A stretch of DNA of 64,000 bases from Mycobacterium seoulense (lineage in GTDB: Bacteria; Actinomycetota; Actinomycetes; Mycobacteriales; Mycobacteriaceae): assembly GCF_010731595.1 (NCBI RefSeq), contig NZ_AP022582.1, positions 1,674,001 to 1,738,000 on the forward strand, written 5' to 3'. Positions 1 through 8,134 of the stretch are shown piece after piece; within the stretch, counting starts at the first letter, position 1, and every line of letters starts with the position of its first letter. Both the position numbers and the translations under genes were made by a program. The notes beneath the pieces were generated by a model. The model was given only the letters and a program-made list of their open reading frames with translations, did no database searches and was not told where the DNA came from.

Positions 1-1
1 A

Positions 2-901
2 GCGGGCAAGGGCGACGTGACGGTCCGCCAACTCCTCGGCCATCAGGCCGGGCTGTGCGCGCTCAAACCCAAGCCCACGCTGGCCGACGTCGCCGACCCC
101 ACCAGGCTCTCGCCGATCCTGGCGGCCCAGGCACCGGCGTGGCGGCCCGGCACCCGGCACGGCTACCACGCGATCACGCTCGGCTGGTACGAATCCGAGC
201 TGATCCGCCGGACCGACCCGGCCGGGCGCACGCTGGGCCGCTTCATGGCCGACGAGATCGCCGGGCCGCTGGGGCTGGACCTGCACATCGGCCTGCCGGA
301 GTCGGTCAACCGCGAGCGGGTGGCACACGTCCACAACTGGGTGCGTGCGGAGACACTGCTGCACCTCCACGTGATGCCGCCCGGGTTCGTCGGCGCCTCG
401 CTCAACCCGGTCGGCCTGACGGCGCGCGCCATCGGGGTCCCGCGCGGCGTCAATGCGTTCAACGGCGACTACAACCGCGACGAGGTGCGGTCGGTCGAGA
501 TCCCGTCGGCCAACGGCATCGGCACCGCCCGGGCGGTCGCGCGGATGTACGGCAGCGCGGCCATCGGGGGAGCCGAGCTCGGGCTCGGCGACACCCTCGA
601 TGCGCTGGCGGCGCCGCCAGTCTCGCCAAGCCGGAGCGTTCGCGACAAGGTGATGAACGTCGACGTGGCGTATTCCCTCGGCTTCTGTAAACCCGTGCCG
701 CACTTCGCATTCGGCTCCTCGGACAGGGCCTTCGGAACTCCCGGCTTCGGCGGATCGTTCGGCTGCGCGGACCCGGACACCGGCGTCGGCTTCGCCTACG
801 TCATGAACCGGCTGGGCTTTCACCTGTGGAGCGACCCGCGCGAACTAGCGCTGCGGCAGGCGCTGTTTCGCGATGTGCTCGGGGTGCGTTCCCAGACCTG
901 A
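2..901 (+). CDS. serine beta-lactamase/esterase family protein, 3' part
   Basis: The reading frame is open from the left edge of the window, so the true start lies outside and only the last ~299 residues are seen. The opening stretch GKGDVTVRQLLGHQAGL is the conserved segment that follows the SxxK nucleophile in class C beta-lactamase-fold esterases and LipD/LipE-type proteins; the nucleophile itself would be upstream. The C-terminal GTPGFGGSFGCADPDTGVGFAYVMN matches the last conserved block of the family (HxG-like region, here GFGGS). It is probably a serine hydrolase acting on lipid esters or amides. M. tuberculosis carries lipD near this position, but that assignment is only suggestive. 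Confidence 0.8.
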   Translation, partial: AGKGDVTVRQLLGHQAGLCALKPKPTLADVADPTRLSPILAAQAPAWRPGTRHGYHAITLGWYESELIRRTDPAGRTLGRFMADEIAGPLGLDLHIGLPESVNRERVAHVHNWVRAETLLHLHVMPPGFVGASLNPVGLTARAIGVPRGVNAFNGDYNRDEVRSVEIPSANGIGTARAVARMYGSAAIGGAELGLGDTLDALAAPPVSPSRSVRDKVMNVDVAYSLGFCKPVPHFAFGSSDRAFGTPGFGGSFGCADPDTGVGFAYVMNRLGFHLWSDPRELALRQALFRDVLGVRSQT

Positions 902-992
902 CGCCGACCGCAAATCGCCGCCTATCACGGTGAGGGCGCCGAATTGCGTGGGGAACGGCCGAGAAACCGCTGCACCAACACCAGGAGGCGTG

Positions 993-3320
993 ATGGTCAA
1001 CCAGCCCCCCGAGGGCGAACGGTTCGACGGGGTCATCAACCCCTCGGCGGCCGGTTCCACACCCGTTACACCCTCGATCGTCTATCCGCCGGCCGGCGCC
1101 CCCAACGTCGTCGTGGTATTGCTCGACGATGTCGGATTCGGCGCCGCATCAACGTTCGGCGGTCCGGTCCCGACACCGGCGCTCGACCGTGTCGCGGGTG
1201 CCGGGTTGCGCTACAACCAATTCCACACGACCGCGCTGTGCTCCCCGACGCGCGCCGCCCTGCTGACCGGACGCAACCACCACAGCGCGCACATGGGCAC
1301 CATCTGTGAGATCGCTTACGGGTTCCCGGGTTACGACAGCGTGATACCGCAGAGCACCGCGACGATCGCCCAGGTGCTGCGGATGAACGGTTACAGCACG
1401 GCACTGTTCGGCAAGGCGCATTTCACGCCCACGTGGGAGATCGGACCGGCCGGCCCGTTCGACCGCTGGCCGACCGGACTCGGCTTCGAACGGTTTTACG
1501 GCTTTTTGGGCGGGGACACCTCCCAGTACGAACCCGCACTCTACGACCAGACCACGCCCGTTGAGCCGTACCTCGGCCGCGACGACTACCACCTGACGGA
1601 GGACCTCGCCGACAGGGCGATCGACTGGATCCGGCTGCAGAAGACGTCGGCGCCGGACAAGCCGTTCTTTCTCTACTTCGCGCCCGGCGCGACCCATAGT
1701 CCCCACCACGTGTGGCCGGAATGGTCCGACCGATTCGCCGGCCGGTTCGACGACGGCTGGGATGCGTTGCGGGAACGCATATATACCCGCCAGCTCGACA
1801 TGGGCATCATTCCTTCCGGGGCCCGGCTGACGCCGCGGCCCGAGCAGATACCCGCGTGGGCGGACTACGACGACCGCTACAAGCCAGTGGCGCGCCGGTT
1901 GATGGAGGTCTACGCCGGCTTTCTGGCCCACACCGACGCACAGGTCGGGCGGGTCATCGACGCCATCGACGAGTTAGGGCATTGGGAAGAAACGCTATTC
2001 GTCTACCTGTGCGGCGACAACGGCGCGTCAGGGGAAGGAACGCTACACGGCGCCTGGAGCTCACCTGCGTTCCAGAACGGGCTGCCCGAGGATCCCGAAT
2101 GGCTGCTGGCTCACGTGGCCGACTTCGGCACGCCACGATGCGAGAACCACTACAACGTCGGCTGGGCATGGGCGCTCGACGCACCGTTTCAGTGGATGAA
2201 ACAGGTGGCTTCGCATTTCGGGGGAACCCGTAACGGACTGGCGATCTCATGGCCACAGGGCATCACCGCGGCGGGGGAGCAACGCAGCCAGTTCCACCAC
2301 GTCATCGACATCGTCCCCACCATCCTCGATGCCGCCGGCATCGAGATGCCCGCGCGTGTCAACGGCGTCGAACAGAAGCCGGTCGAGGGCGTCAGCATGA
2401 GGTACTCGTTCGACGACGCCGCGGCGGCCAGCCGGCGAACCACCCAGTATTTCGAGATCTTCGGCAATCGTGCTGTCTACCAAGACGGTTGGATCGCCTC
2501 ATGCTTTCACGGTCGACTGCCATGGGTCCGCGCCCAGCGCGCCACCCCGTTCGACGACACCGAACGCTGGGAGCTCTACCACCTGGCGGATGACTTCAGC
2601 CAGGGAGTCGACCTCGCCGCCCAGCGCCCCGACAAGCTGGCGGAACTGCGGGCCGTATTCGACGCCGAGGCGCGCAAATACGATGTGTACCCGCTCAGCG
2701 ACGCGACGCTGGCCCGCGCGTTGCCCGCCAACCGGCCAAGCCTGCGGGCCGGGCGCACCTCCGTTGCCTACTTTGCCGGGCATGTGCGCATCCCGGAACC
2801 GGTGACATTGGGCTTCACCAGCACTTCCTTCGAGCTGCAGGCACAGCTGACCATCCCGGCGGGCGGCGCGCAGGGGGTGGTCATCAGCATCGGCGGCGCG
2901 ATGGCCGGATGGAGTTTGTACCTGCGTGGTGGCATTCCGCAGTTTGTCTACAACTATCTCGGGCATGAGCTCACCACTGTTGCGGCCGCCGAGCCGCTAC
3001 CGGAAGGCCCTGTCGCGCTGAGGCTTTTGTTCGATTACGACGGTGGGGGACTGGGCAGGGGCGCGTCGGTGTCGCTACACGTGGACGACGCCGAGGTCGC
3101 CCGTGGCCGCGTCGAGCGGACGGTGCCGTTCCGCTTCTCGATGAGCGGCGAAACCCTGGATGTCGGCACCGACACCGGCTCCCCGGTTGCTCCCTACGGG
3201 CACGACTTCCGGTTCACGGGCCGGATCGACCGGATCGACGCCACCGTCTGCCCGCAGCCCGCCGATCTGGCCGCGGCGATCGCCGAGGCGGAGCTGCGCG
3301 CGGCGTTTGGAGCGCAATAG
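993..3320 (+). CDS. arylsulfatase (formylglycine sulfatase family)
   Basis: A 775-residue sulfatase of the AtsA/AtsD size class (787 aa in M. tuberculosis). The start is the ATG preceded by AGGAGG at 983-988; the open frame runs further upstream but without a better signal. Metal-binding Asp45-Asp46 (LLDDVGFG) and the sulfatase signature C-S-P-T-R at residues 83-87 are present, so Cys83 should be converted to formylglycine by a separate FGE. The core ends near residue 540 and is followed by ~230 residues with a beta-rich, lectin-like look (FSMSGETLDVGTDTGSPVAP). It probably hydrolyses sulfate esters. Its stop overlaps the next start by one base, which implies co-translation with the membrane protein at 3320. 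Confidence 0.93.
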   Translation: MVNQPPEGERFDGVINPSAAGSTPVTPSIVYPPAGAPNVVVVLLDDVGFGAASTFGGPVPTPALDRVAGAGLRYNQFHTTALCSPTRAALLTGRNHHSAHMGTICEIAYGFPGYDSVIPQSTATIAQVLRMNGYSTALFGKAHFTPTWEIGPAGPFDRWPTGLGFERFYGFLGGDTSQYEPALYDQTTPVEPYLGRDDYHLTEDLADRAIDWIRLQKTSAPDKPFFLYFAPGATHSPHHVWPEWSDRFAGRFDDGWDALRERIYTRQLDMGIIPSGARLTPRPEQIPAWADYDDRYKPVARRLMEVYAGFLAHTDAQVGRVIDAIDELGHWEETLFVYLCGDNGASGEGTLHGAWSSPAFQNGLPEDPEWLLAHVADFGTPRCENHYNVGWAWALDAPFQWMKQVASHFGGTRNGLAISWPQGITAAGEQRSQFHHVIDIVPTILDAAGIEMPARVNGVEQKPVEGVSMRYSFDDAAAASRRTTQYFEIFGNRAVYQDGWIASCFHGRLPWVRAQRATPFDDTERWELYHLADDFSQGVDLAAQRPDKLAELRAVFDAEARKYDVYPLSDATLARALPANRPSLRAGRTSVAYFAGHVRIPEPVTLGFTSTSFELQAQLTIPAGGAQGVVISIGGAMAGWSLYLRGGIPQFVYNYLGHELTTVAAAEPLPEGPVALRLLFDYDGGGLGRGASVSLHVDDAEVARGRVERTVPFRFSMSGETLDVGTDTGSPVAPYGHDFRFTGRIDRIDATVCPQPADLAAAIAEAELRAAFGAQ

Positions 3321-4000
3321 TGCTCACCATGTGGGGCAGCCTCGTCCCGTTGATCCTTGGCTGCGCTCTCGAACCGATCGAGATTGTCATCACGATCATG
3401 TTGTTGGGCACCCCGGCGCGCGTGCGCGCGGCCGGCGCCTGGGTCGCAGGGCACGTCAGCACGCGCCTGCTGCAAGGGCTCATCTTCGGCACGATTCTGC
3501 ATTGGGGAAAGCGCGAAGCCGACTCGAATCACCCGCACCACTGGGTCGTGTCCACCGTGCTGTTGGTAGTGGCCGTGCTGTTTCTGGTGACCGCGGCGCG
3601 GGAGCTGTTCAGCGACGACGATCCCAACGCCCCGCCGCCGAAGTGGATGACCGTGCTGACGTCGGCCACGCCCACCAAGGCCTTCCTCATCGGCGCCGGC
3701 GTCATCACCGTGTCGGTGAAAGCCTGGGTCTTCACGCTGGCGGCGATCAGCGTGATCGGCAACGCGAACGTGAGCCGGCCCGCCAATATCGGTTCGTTCG
3801 TTCTCTTCGTCGCGCTTGCGGCAAGCGTGAATCTGCTCATCATCGGTGCGGCGGCATTTTTTCCGCGGCGGTCGCGCGACGTGCTGGATCGGGTCTTGCG
3901 CTGGCTACAGGACCACGACCGGCCCATCGTGGTCGTCGTAGGGGTGGTTTTCGGGATCTGGTTCGGGCTAAAAGCCCTGCGCGGCCTCGGGATTTTGTAG
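3320..4000 (+). CDS. GAP/SfLAP-family polytopic membrane protein
   Basis: A 226-residue protein with about six hydrophobic segments (residues ~5-30, 40-60, 75-95, 120-145, 150-175 and a C-terminal one). The pattern of MWGSLVPLILGCALEPIEIVITIMLL and the lysine-containing PTKAFLIGAG resembles the GAP/SfLAP family (glycopeptidolipid- or sulfolipid-addressing proteins), which help move complex lipids across the mycobacterial inner membrane. The GTG start shares a base with the sulfatase stop (TAGTG), so the two are almost certainly one operon. A role in handling a sulfated lipid together with that sulfatase is inference from this coupling. An alternative start is the ATG at 3329. Confidence 0.78.
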   Translation: MLTMWGSLVPLILGCALEPIEIVITIMLLGTPARVRAAGAWVAGHVSTRLLQGLIFGTILHWGKREADSNHPHHWVVSTVLLVVAVLFLVTAARELFSDDDPNAPPPKWMTVLTSATPTKAFLIGAGVITVSVKAWVFTLAAISVIGNANVSRPANIGSFVLFVALAASVNLLIIGAAAFFPRRSRDVLDRVLRWLQDHDRPIVVVVGVVFGIWFGLKALRGLGIL

Positions 4001-4118
4001 CGTCACCGAGCCGTCGTGGCGCCCGGGTGTGGGCCCTACGCACGGAAACCGTCGTGAATTCGTGCATACGCCACACGCTCGGCGGCATATCGGCCTCCCG
4101 CGGTGGCATCCTGGCCGT

Positions 4119-4775
4119 GTGGGTTTGCTCATCCGGTTGGCGGAACTCTTGATCGTGATCCTGCCTCTGGCGGGCGCGACGGTCGCCGTGGTGCGCGCGT
4201 TCGGCGCCAACCGTCGACGGCCCGAACCTCCGCCGTCTGCCGAACGGACCGAAACACCGGAGACCGGCAACAATCACGTCGCCCAGTGGCGGTCGCTGCG
4301 CCGCGTCCTCGAGGAGCACAGCCGCACCGACGCACGATGGCTCGAGTACGAACTGGACGTCGCCAAGCTGCTCGACTTCCCACTCATGACCGACATGCGC
4401 GATCCACGCACGGTCGCCTTCCACAAAGCCAAGCTCCGAGCCGACTTCCTGCGCCCCGTCAAAGCCGAAGACCTTCTCGACGACCGCGAAGCGGCGGCGC
4501 AATACCGGACCGCCGTCGAGGATTACGTGACCGCCTTCAACGCCGCCGAGACGGAAGCGATGCGCAGACGCCGCAGCGACTTCTCCCGAGCGGACCAACA
4601 GCGAATCGCGCGCGCCCAAAACCTGCTACGCGTCGCGTCGGACCCCGCCGCGACACCTCAGGAACGCCGGCACGCCCACGAGTTGGCGCGTCAGGAACTC
4701 GACGGCCTCCTCGTGTTGCCGGCCACCACGCAGGCCAGCATCGAGCGCGGGATCTCCGGCGAGCTGGAGAAATAG
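4119..4775 (+). CDS. membrane-anchored protein of unknown function
   Basis: About 218 residues from a GTG that directly precedes GLLIRLAELLIVILPLAGATVAVVRAF, a single N-terminal membrane segment. The open frame extends to an upstream ATG at 4029, but that stretch is rich in His, Arg and Pro and looks non-coding. After the anchor comes a charged, helical cytoplasmic region (RRVLEEHSRTDARWLEYELDVAKLLDFPLMTD; EAAAQYRTAVEDYVTAFNAAETEAMRRR), probably coiled-coil in places. Such single-pass, helix-rich proteins are common in mycobacteria. I recognise no catalytic motif and propose no function. The 118-nt gap after the membrane gene at 3320 leaves operon membership open. Confidence 0.75.
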   Translation: MGLLIRLAELLIVILPLAGATVAVVRAFGANRRRPEPPPSAERTETPETGNNHVAQWRSLRRVLEEHSRTDARWLEYELDVAKLLDFPLMTDMRDPRTVAFHKAKLRADFLRPVKAEDLLDDREAAAQYRTAVEDYVTAFNAAETEAMRRRRSDFSRADQQRIARAQNLLRVASDPAATPQERRHAHELARQELDGLLVLPATTQASIERGISGELEK

Positions 4776-4889
4776 GACACTCTGCGTCGCCCGTCGGTGA
4801 CTTTGGCCCCTTACGCGCTACGCCCGGCGATCGGCAGGATGGAGTCATCGGCATTTCGGTTTAATGCAGCGATCCGCTTGGAGCACAAC

Positions 4890-5258
4890 ATGATCGAATA
4901 CGACTTGGACGGCGAACACTCCATCCTGGAGGTGCGGCCAAAATCCGCGCTCGACAAACACGACTTCGAAGAACTCGCCAAGGCCGTTGACCCCGAGATC
5001 GAGGCCAAGGGAGACCTCGCCGGCCTCATTCTCAATGTCTCGTCCTTCCCGGGATGGGACAGTTTCGGGGCCATGGTCACCCATTTCCGCTTTGTTCGGG
5101 ACCATCAGAAGCATGTCAAGAAGATCGCCGTCGTCACCGACTCGCTTCTCGGGGACGTCGCTGAGCACCTGACGTCACATTTCGTGTCGGCCACGATCGA
5201 GCATTTCCCGGCCGCCGAGATCGAGAAGGCGCGAGAGTGGATCATCAGCGGTCGATAA
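4890..5258 (+). CDS. SpoIIAA-like (STAS-fold) protein
   Basis: 122 residues with the SpoIIAA-like/CRAL-TRIO-like fold of PF11964: MIEYDLDGEHSILEVRPKSA opens the sheet, AGLILNVSSFPGWDSFGAM is the central conserved block, and KKIAVVTDSLLGDVAEHL and FPAAEIEKAREWI complete it. The ATG at 4890 is chosen because the family begins at this point and upstream residues show no homology. Proteins of this family are small, cytoplasmic, and often stress-linked or associated with membrane lipids, but their biochemical role is not established. Confidence 0.82.
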   Translation: MIEYDLDGEHSILEVRPKSALDKHDFEELAKAVDPEIEAKGDLAGLILNVSSFPGWDSFGAMVTHFRFVRDHQKHVKKIAVVTDSLLGDVAEHLTSHFVSATIEHFPAAEIEKAREWIISGR

Positions 5259-5295
5259 TGCGTTGAGCGCGGCGGCCGCGTGCCACGATGGTCCG

Positions 5296-6069
5296 ATGAC
5301 CGCGTCGCCCGGCCCGCCGGTCGCCGAACCCGACGGCGGCGAAGGCCTCACGGGCTATCCCGTCACGCCGCCGCCGCTTCGCGGCCCGGTCACCTTCGAT
5401 CAGCGCTGGCGTGATCTGACCTTCATCCATTGGCCGGTGCGGCCCGACGCCGTCGAAGAGATGTACCCTCCCGGCACCCGCCCCGACATCTTCGCCGACG
5501 GGATGACCTACGTCGGACTGGTCCCGTTCGTGATGGACAGCACCAAAGTCGGCTCCTCGCTTCGGCTCCCGTACTTCGGCAGCTTCGCGGAAACCAACGT
5601 CCGGCTCTATAGCGTCGACGATTCCGGCCGGCACGGCGTGCTGTTCCGGTCGCTGGAAACGGCGCGGCTGGCGGTCGTGCCGATCGTCCGGGCCGGCCTC
5701 GGCGTCCCTTACACCTGGGCGAAGATGCGGACACACCGGCTCGGCGACCGCGTCACCTATGACAGCGTGCGCCGGTGGCCCCGCCGGGGGTTGCGCAGCC
5801 GGGTCGAGGTCGCCGTCGGCGCGCCGGTGGAACCGACGCCGCTGGAAGTCTGGCTCACCGCCCGGTGGGGCGCGCACACCCGCAAGGCCGGCCGAACCTG
5901 GTGGATACCGAACGAACACGAGACCTGGCCGTTGCGCGCGGCCGACATCGTCGAGCTGGACGACGAACTGGTGGCGGCCGCCATGGTGCGACCCGCGGGC
6001 GAGCGGTTGCGAGCGCTCTTCTCTCCTGGAGTGCGAACCCGTTTCGGCCGACCCGCCCGGGTCAGCTGA
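5296..6069 (+). CDS. DUF2071 (YqjF-like) family protein
   Basis: 257 residues, the same length I recall for M. tuberculosis Rv1927, which sits in the same place next to the SDR. RWRDLTFIHWPVRPDAVEEMYPPGTRPDIFADGMTYVGLVPF is the typical N-terminal block of the acetoacetate-decarboxylase-like DUF2071 fold. The ATG at 5296 follows a weak RBS and starts just before this block; an in-frame upstream start at 5263 adds 11 unconvincing residues. The function of the family is unknown. It converges on the SDR gene, with one base between the two stops. Confidence 0.85.
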   Translation: MTASPGPPVAEPDGGEGLTGYPVTPPPLRGPVTFDQRWRDLTFIHWPVRPDAVEEMYPPGTRPDIFADGMTYVGLVPFVMDSTKVGSSLRLPYFGSFAETNVRLYSVDDSGRHGVLFRSLETARLAVVPIVRAGLGVPYTWAKMRTHRLGDRVTYDSVRRWPRRGLRSRVEVAVGAPVEPTPLEVWLTARWGAHTRKAGRTWWIPNEHETWPLRAADIVELDDELVAAAMVRPAGERLRALFSPGVRTRFGRPARVS

Positions 6070-6070
6070 G

Positions 6071-6841
6071 CTACGGGCAGGTGTATCCGCCGTCGATGAC
6101 GATGTCGGAACCGGTCATGTAACTGGACGCCGCGCTGGCCAGGTAGAGGTACAGGCCGGTGAGCTCCTCGGGGCGGCCGATCCGCCCGAGCGGAATCTTC
6201 GGCTCCCACAGGCGGTGGTATTCGGTCAGCGGCTCGACGAGTTCGGTGAGGATGTAACCGGGGCTGACGCTGTTGACCCGGATGTTGTGCGGCGCCAACT
6301 CCACGGCCATGGCCTTGGTCAGGTGGATCACCGCCGCTTTGGACGTGCAGTAGTGCCCCACCGTCTGCGGGACGTTGATGATGTGGCCCGACATCGAGGC
6401 GGTGGTGATGATGGCGCCGCCCCGACCCTGCCGGACCATCGCCCTGGCGGCCGCTTGCGCGGTGAGGAAAACGCCCCTGACGTTGGTACTTTGGATGCGC
6501 TCGAACTCTTCGGGCGACATGTCCAGCATCCCCTTCACCGTGATGATGCCGGCGTTGCAGACCGCGATGTCGACGCCGCCCAGCTCGGCGGTCACCCGCT
6601 CAAGCATCTCGGCCACCTGATCGGGCTGGGTGACGTCACAGCGGACGGTCACGACCCTGCCCTCGCCGTCCGGCGCGATCTCCCGGGCCACCTGTTCCAA
6701 GCTCTCGGGACGCCGCGCCGCTATGGCCACGTCGGCGCCGGCTTGCCGATACGCCTGCGCCACCTTCTTGCCGATGCCGCTGGATGCCCCCGTTATCAGC
6801 GCCCGCTTGCCGCGCAGATCGAACAATTCCAAGACGTTCAT
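6071..6841 (-). CDS. short-chain dehydrogenase/reductase
   Basis: 256-residue classical SDR. The cofactor motif is TGASSGIG near residue 16, NAG occurs in the VCNAGIITVKG block, and the catalytic pair is in HYCTSKAAV (Tyr-x-x-x-Lys). GGYTCP closes the protein as in other three-layer SDRs. It probably oxidises or reduces a hydroxyl/keto group with NAD(P). The start chosen is the ATG at 6841, which gives MNVLELFDLRGKRALITG; the longer frame would begin inside the divergent promoter. By position and size it matches Rv1928c. It is divergent from the SnoaL gene with a 58-bp gap that carries a KstR-like site. Confidence 0.93.
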   Translation of the reverse strand: MNVLELFDLRGKRALITGASSGIGKKVAQAYRQAGADVAIAARRPESLEQVAREIAPDGEGRVVTVRCDVTQPDQVAEMLERVTAELGGVDIAVCNAGIITVKGMLDMSPEEFERIQSTNVRGVFLTAQAAARAMVRQGRGGAIITTASMSGHIINVPQTVGHYCTSKAAVIHLTKAMAVELAPHNIRVNSVSPGYILTELVEPLTEYHRLWEPKIPLGRIGRPEELTGLYLYLASAASSYMTGSDIVIDGGYTCP

Positions 6842-6874
6842 GCGATATCCCCATCCAGACGAGCGACCGACAAT

Positions 6875-6888
6875 CGAAACACGTTCTA
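6875..6888. promoter_or_regulatory. candidate KstR-type operator between SDR and SnoaL genes
   Basis: The 14 bases CGAAACACGTTCTA fit the mycobacterial KstR consensus TnnAACnnGTTnnA at 7 of 8 fixed positions (the first T is C). The site ends 11 bases before the SnoaL start codon and lies in the 58-bp divergent promoter, so it could repress both genes. KstR controls cholesterol/steroid catabolism. Calling this a KstR site is inference from the motif only. Confidence 0.5.
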
Positions 6889-6899
6889 GTGTGTCCGCC

Positions 6900-7376
6900 A
6901 TGGGCAAATTCACCAGGGCAGAAATCGAGCAGGCCGTCGAGAACTACACGCGGGTCGTCGAGGGGTGCAGCGCCTCCGGCGACTGGCGGCCGTTCGCCGA
7001 CCTCTTCACCGAGGATGTCGTCTACACCGAGCACCACTACGGGGTGTTTCACGGCCGCGAGGCCGTTCGCGACTGGATCGTCGCCGTCATGGCGCCGTTC
7101 CCGCACATGCGATTTCCATCCGACTGGACCGCCTACGACGAAGACAACGACGCCGTCGTCGTGATGATCAAGAATCTCCTCGACCACCCGACCGATCCGC
7201 AAGGCGAACCGTTCTGGTTTCCGAACTGGACCCGACTGGTGTATGCGGGCAACGGCTTGTTCTCCAGCGAGGAGGACATCTACAACCCCAACCGCGATGC
7301 CCCCGGCGTGGTGACCGCCTGGCTGCAGGCCGGCGGCCAGCTCGCGTCCGAGGAGATCCTGCAGCCGGGCGCCTAG
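6900..7376 (+). CDS. SnoaL-like (NTF2-fold) protein
   Basis: 158 residues from the ATG at 6900. The cone-shaped NTF2/SnoaL fold is suggested by the pattern EQAVENYTRVVEGCSASGDWRPFADLFTEDVVYTEH, then GVFHGREAVRDWIVAVMAPFP and a C-terminal strand pair FWFPNWTRLVYAGNG. The family contains isomerases, hydratases and polyketide cyclases; it often supports steroid or lipid catabolic clusters. The Tyr/Asn/Arg/Asp set of limonene-epoxide hydrolase is not present here. Its stop overlaps the convergent PfpI gene by four bases. A TAGTGT box seven bases before the ATG suggests a leaderless transcript. Confidence 0.82.
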   Translation: MGKFTRAEIEQAVENYTRVVEGCSASGDWRPFADLFTEDVVYTEHHYGVFHGREAVRDWIVAVMAPFPHMRFPSDWTAYDEDNDAVVVMIKNLLDHPTDPQGEPFWFPNWTRLVYAGNGLFSSEEDIYNPNRDAPGVVTAWLQAGGQLASEEILQPGA

Positions 7377-8116
7377 GCGGACGACAGGTCCGGCTGTCGC
7401 CCCCGTCGGCGCGAGCGCACGGCCGCCAGCGCCTGCTCCCACGCCAGCATCGTGGCGGCCTTCAGGTTGGCCGGCTTCGCGCTGTCCCTGGACAGCAGCG
7501 CGGTCGCGGCCGCCTTCGTGGTCGCCGACGCCTTCGACAGATGGCCGGAGTCGAAGGGCGGCTGGGGGTCGTATTCGATGGCCAGCTGGATCGCCTTGGC
7601 GCGGCCCTCGCCGCCGATCTCGCCCGCCAGCCACAGCGCCAGGTCCAGGCCGGCCGACACCCCGGCACAGGTGACGACATTGTCCTGCCGCACGATTCGC
7701 TCGTCGCCCACGGGGATGGCGCCGAACGCCTTGAGCGCCGGAACGGTCAGCCAGTGCGACGTGGCGCGCCGGCCCGCGAGCAGGCCCGCGGCCGCCAGGA
7801 TCACCGACCCGGAGCACACCGACGTCGTCCATCGGGCGGTCCGATGGGCTTGCCGCAGCCAGTCGAGCAGCGCCTCGTCGCGGGCGTGCACGGGGGTCGC
7901 CGGACCACCGGGCACGAGAATCAGGTCGGGGGAAGGCGTTTCGGCCAGCGAGTGGGTGGCCCCGATGACCAGCACGCCCGAGTCGGCGGTGATCGGCCCG
8001 GGCTGGTGCCAGACGAAGCGCACTTCGGCGTCGGGCAGGTTGCGCAGCACCTCGTACGGCCCGATCATGTCCAGCGCGGTGAACCCCGGATAGGTCACGA
8101 TCGCGATTTGGGTCAT
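7373..8116 (-). CDS. DJ-1/PfpI (GATase1-like) family protein
   Basis: 247 residues. The family signature is IAIVTYPGFTALDMIGPYEVL at the N-terminus, DLILVPGG in the middle, and the nucleophile elbow TTSVCSGSVILAAAGLL with the reactive Cys. THWLTVPAL is also typical of isonitrile-hydratase and Rv1930c-like members. It may act as a hydratase/hydrolase or a carbonyl-stress protein; the substrate is unknown. It lies 18 nt downstream of the GATase1-AraC gene on the same strand, matching the Rv1930c-Rv1931c pair in M. tuberculosis, so the two are likely co-transcribed. Confidence 0.88.
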   Translation of the reverse strand: MTQIAIVTYPGFTALDMIGPYEVLRNLPDAEVRFVWHQPGPITADSGVLVIGATHSLAETPSPDLILVPGGPATPVHARDEALLDWLRQAHRTARWTTSVCSGSVILAAAGLLAGRRATSHWLTVPALKAFGAIPVGDERIVRQDNVVTCAGVSAGLDLALWLAGEIGGEGRAKAIQLAIEYDPQPPFDSGHLSKASATTKAAATALLSRDSAKPANLKAATMLAWEQALAAVRSRRRGRQPDLSSA

Positions 8117-8134
8117 GGTGTCATCCTTTCGGTT

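Noticed and set aside
873..992. Upstream extension of the sulfatase frame to 873
   Set aside because: It overlaps the preceding gene and has no RBS, while the ATG at 993 has AGGAGG.
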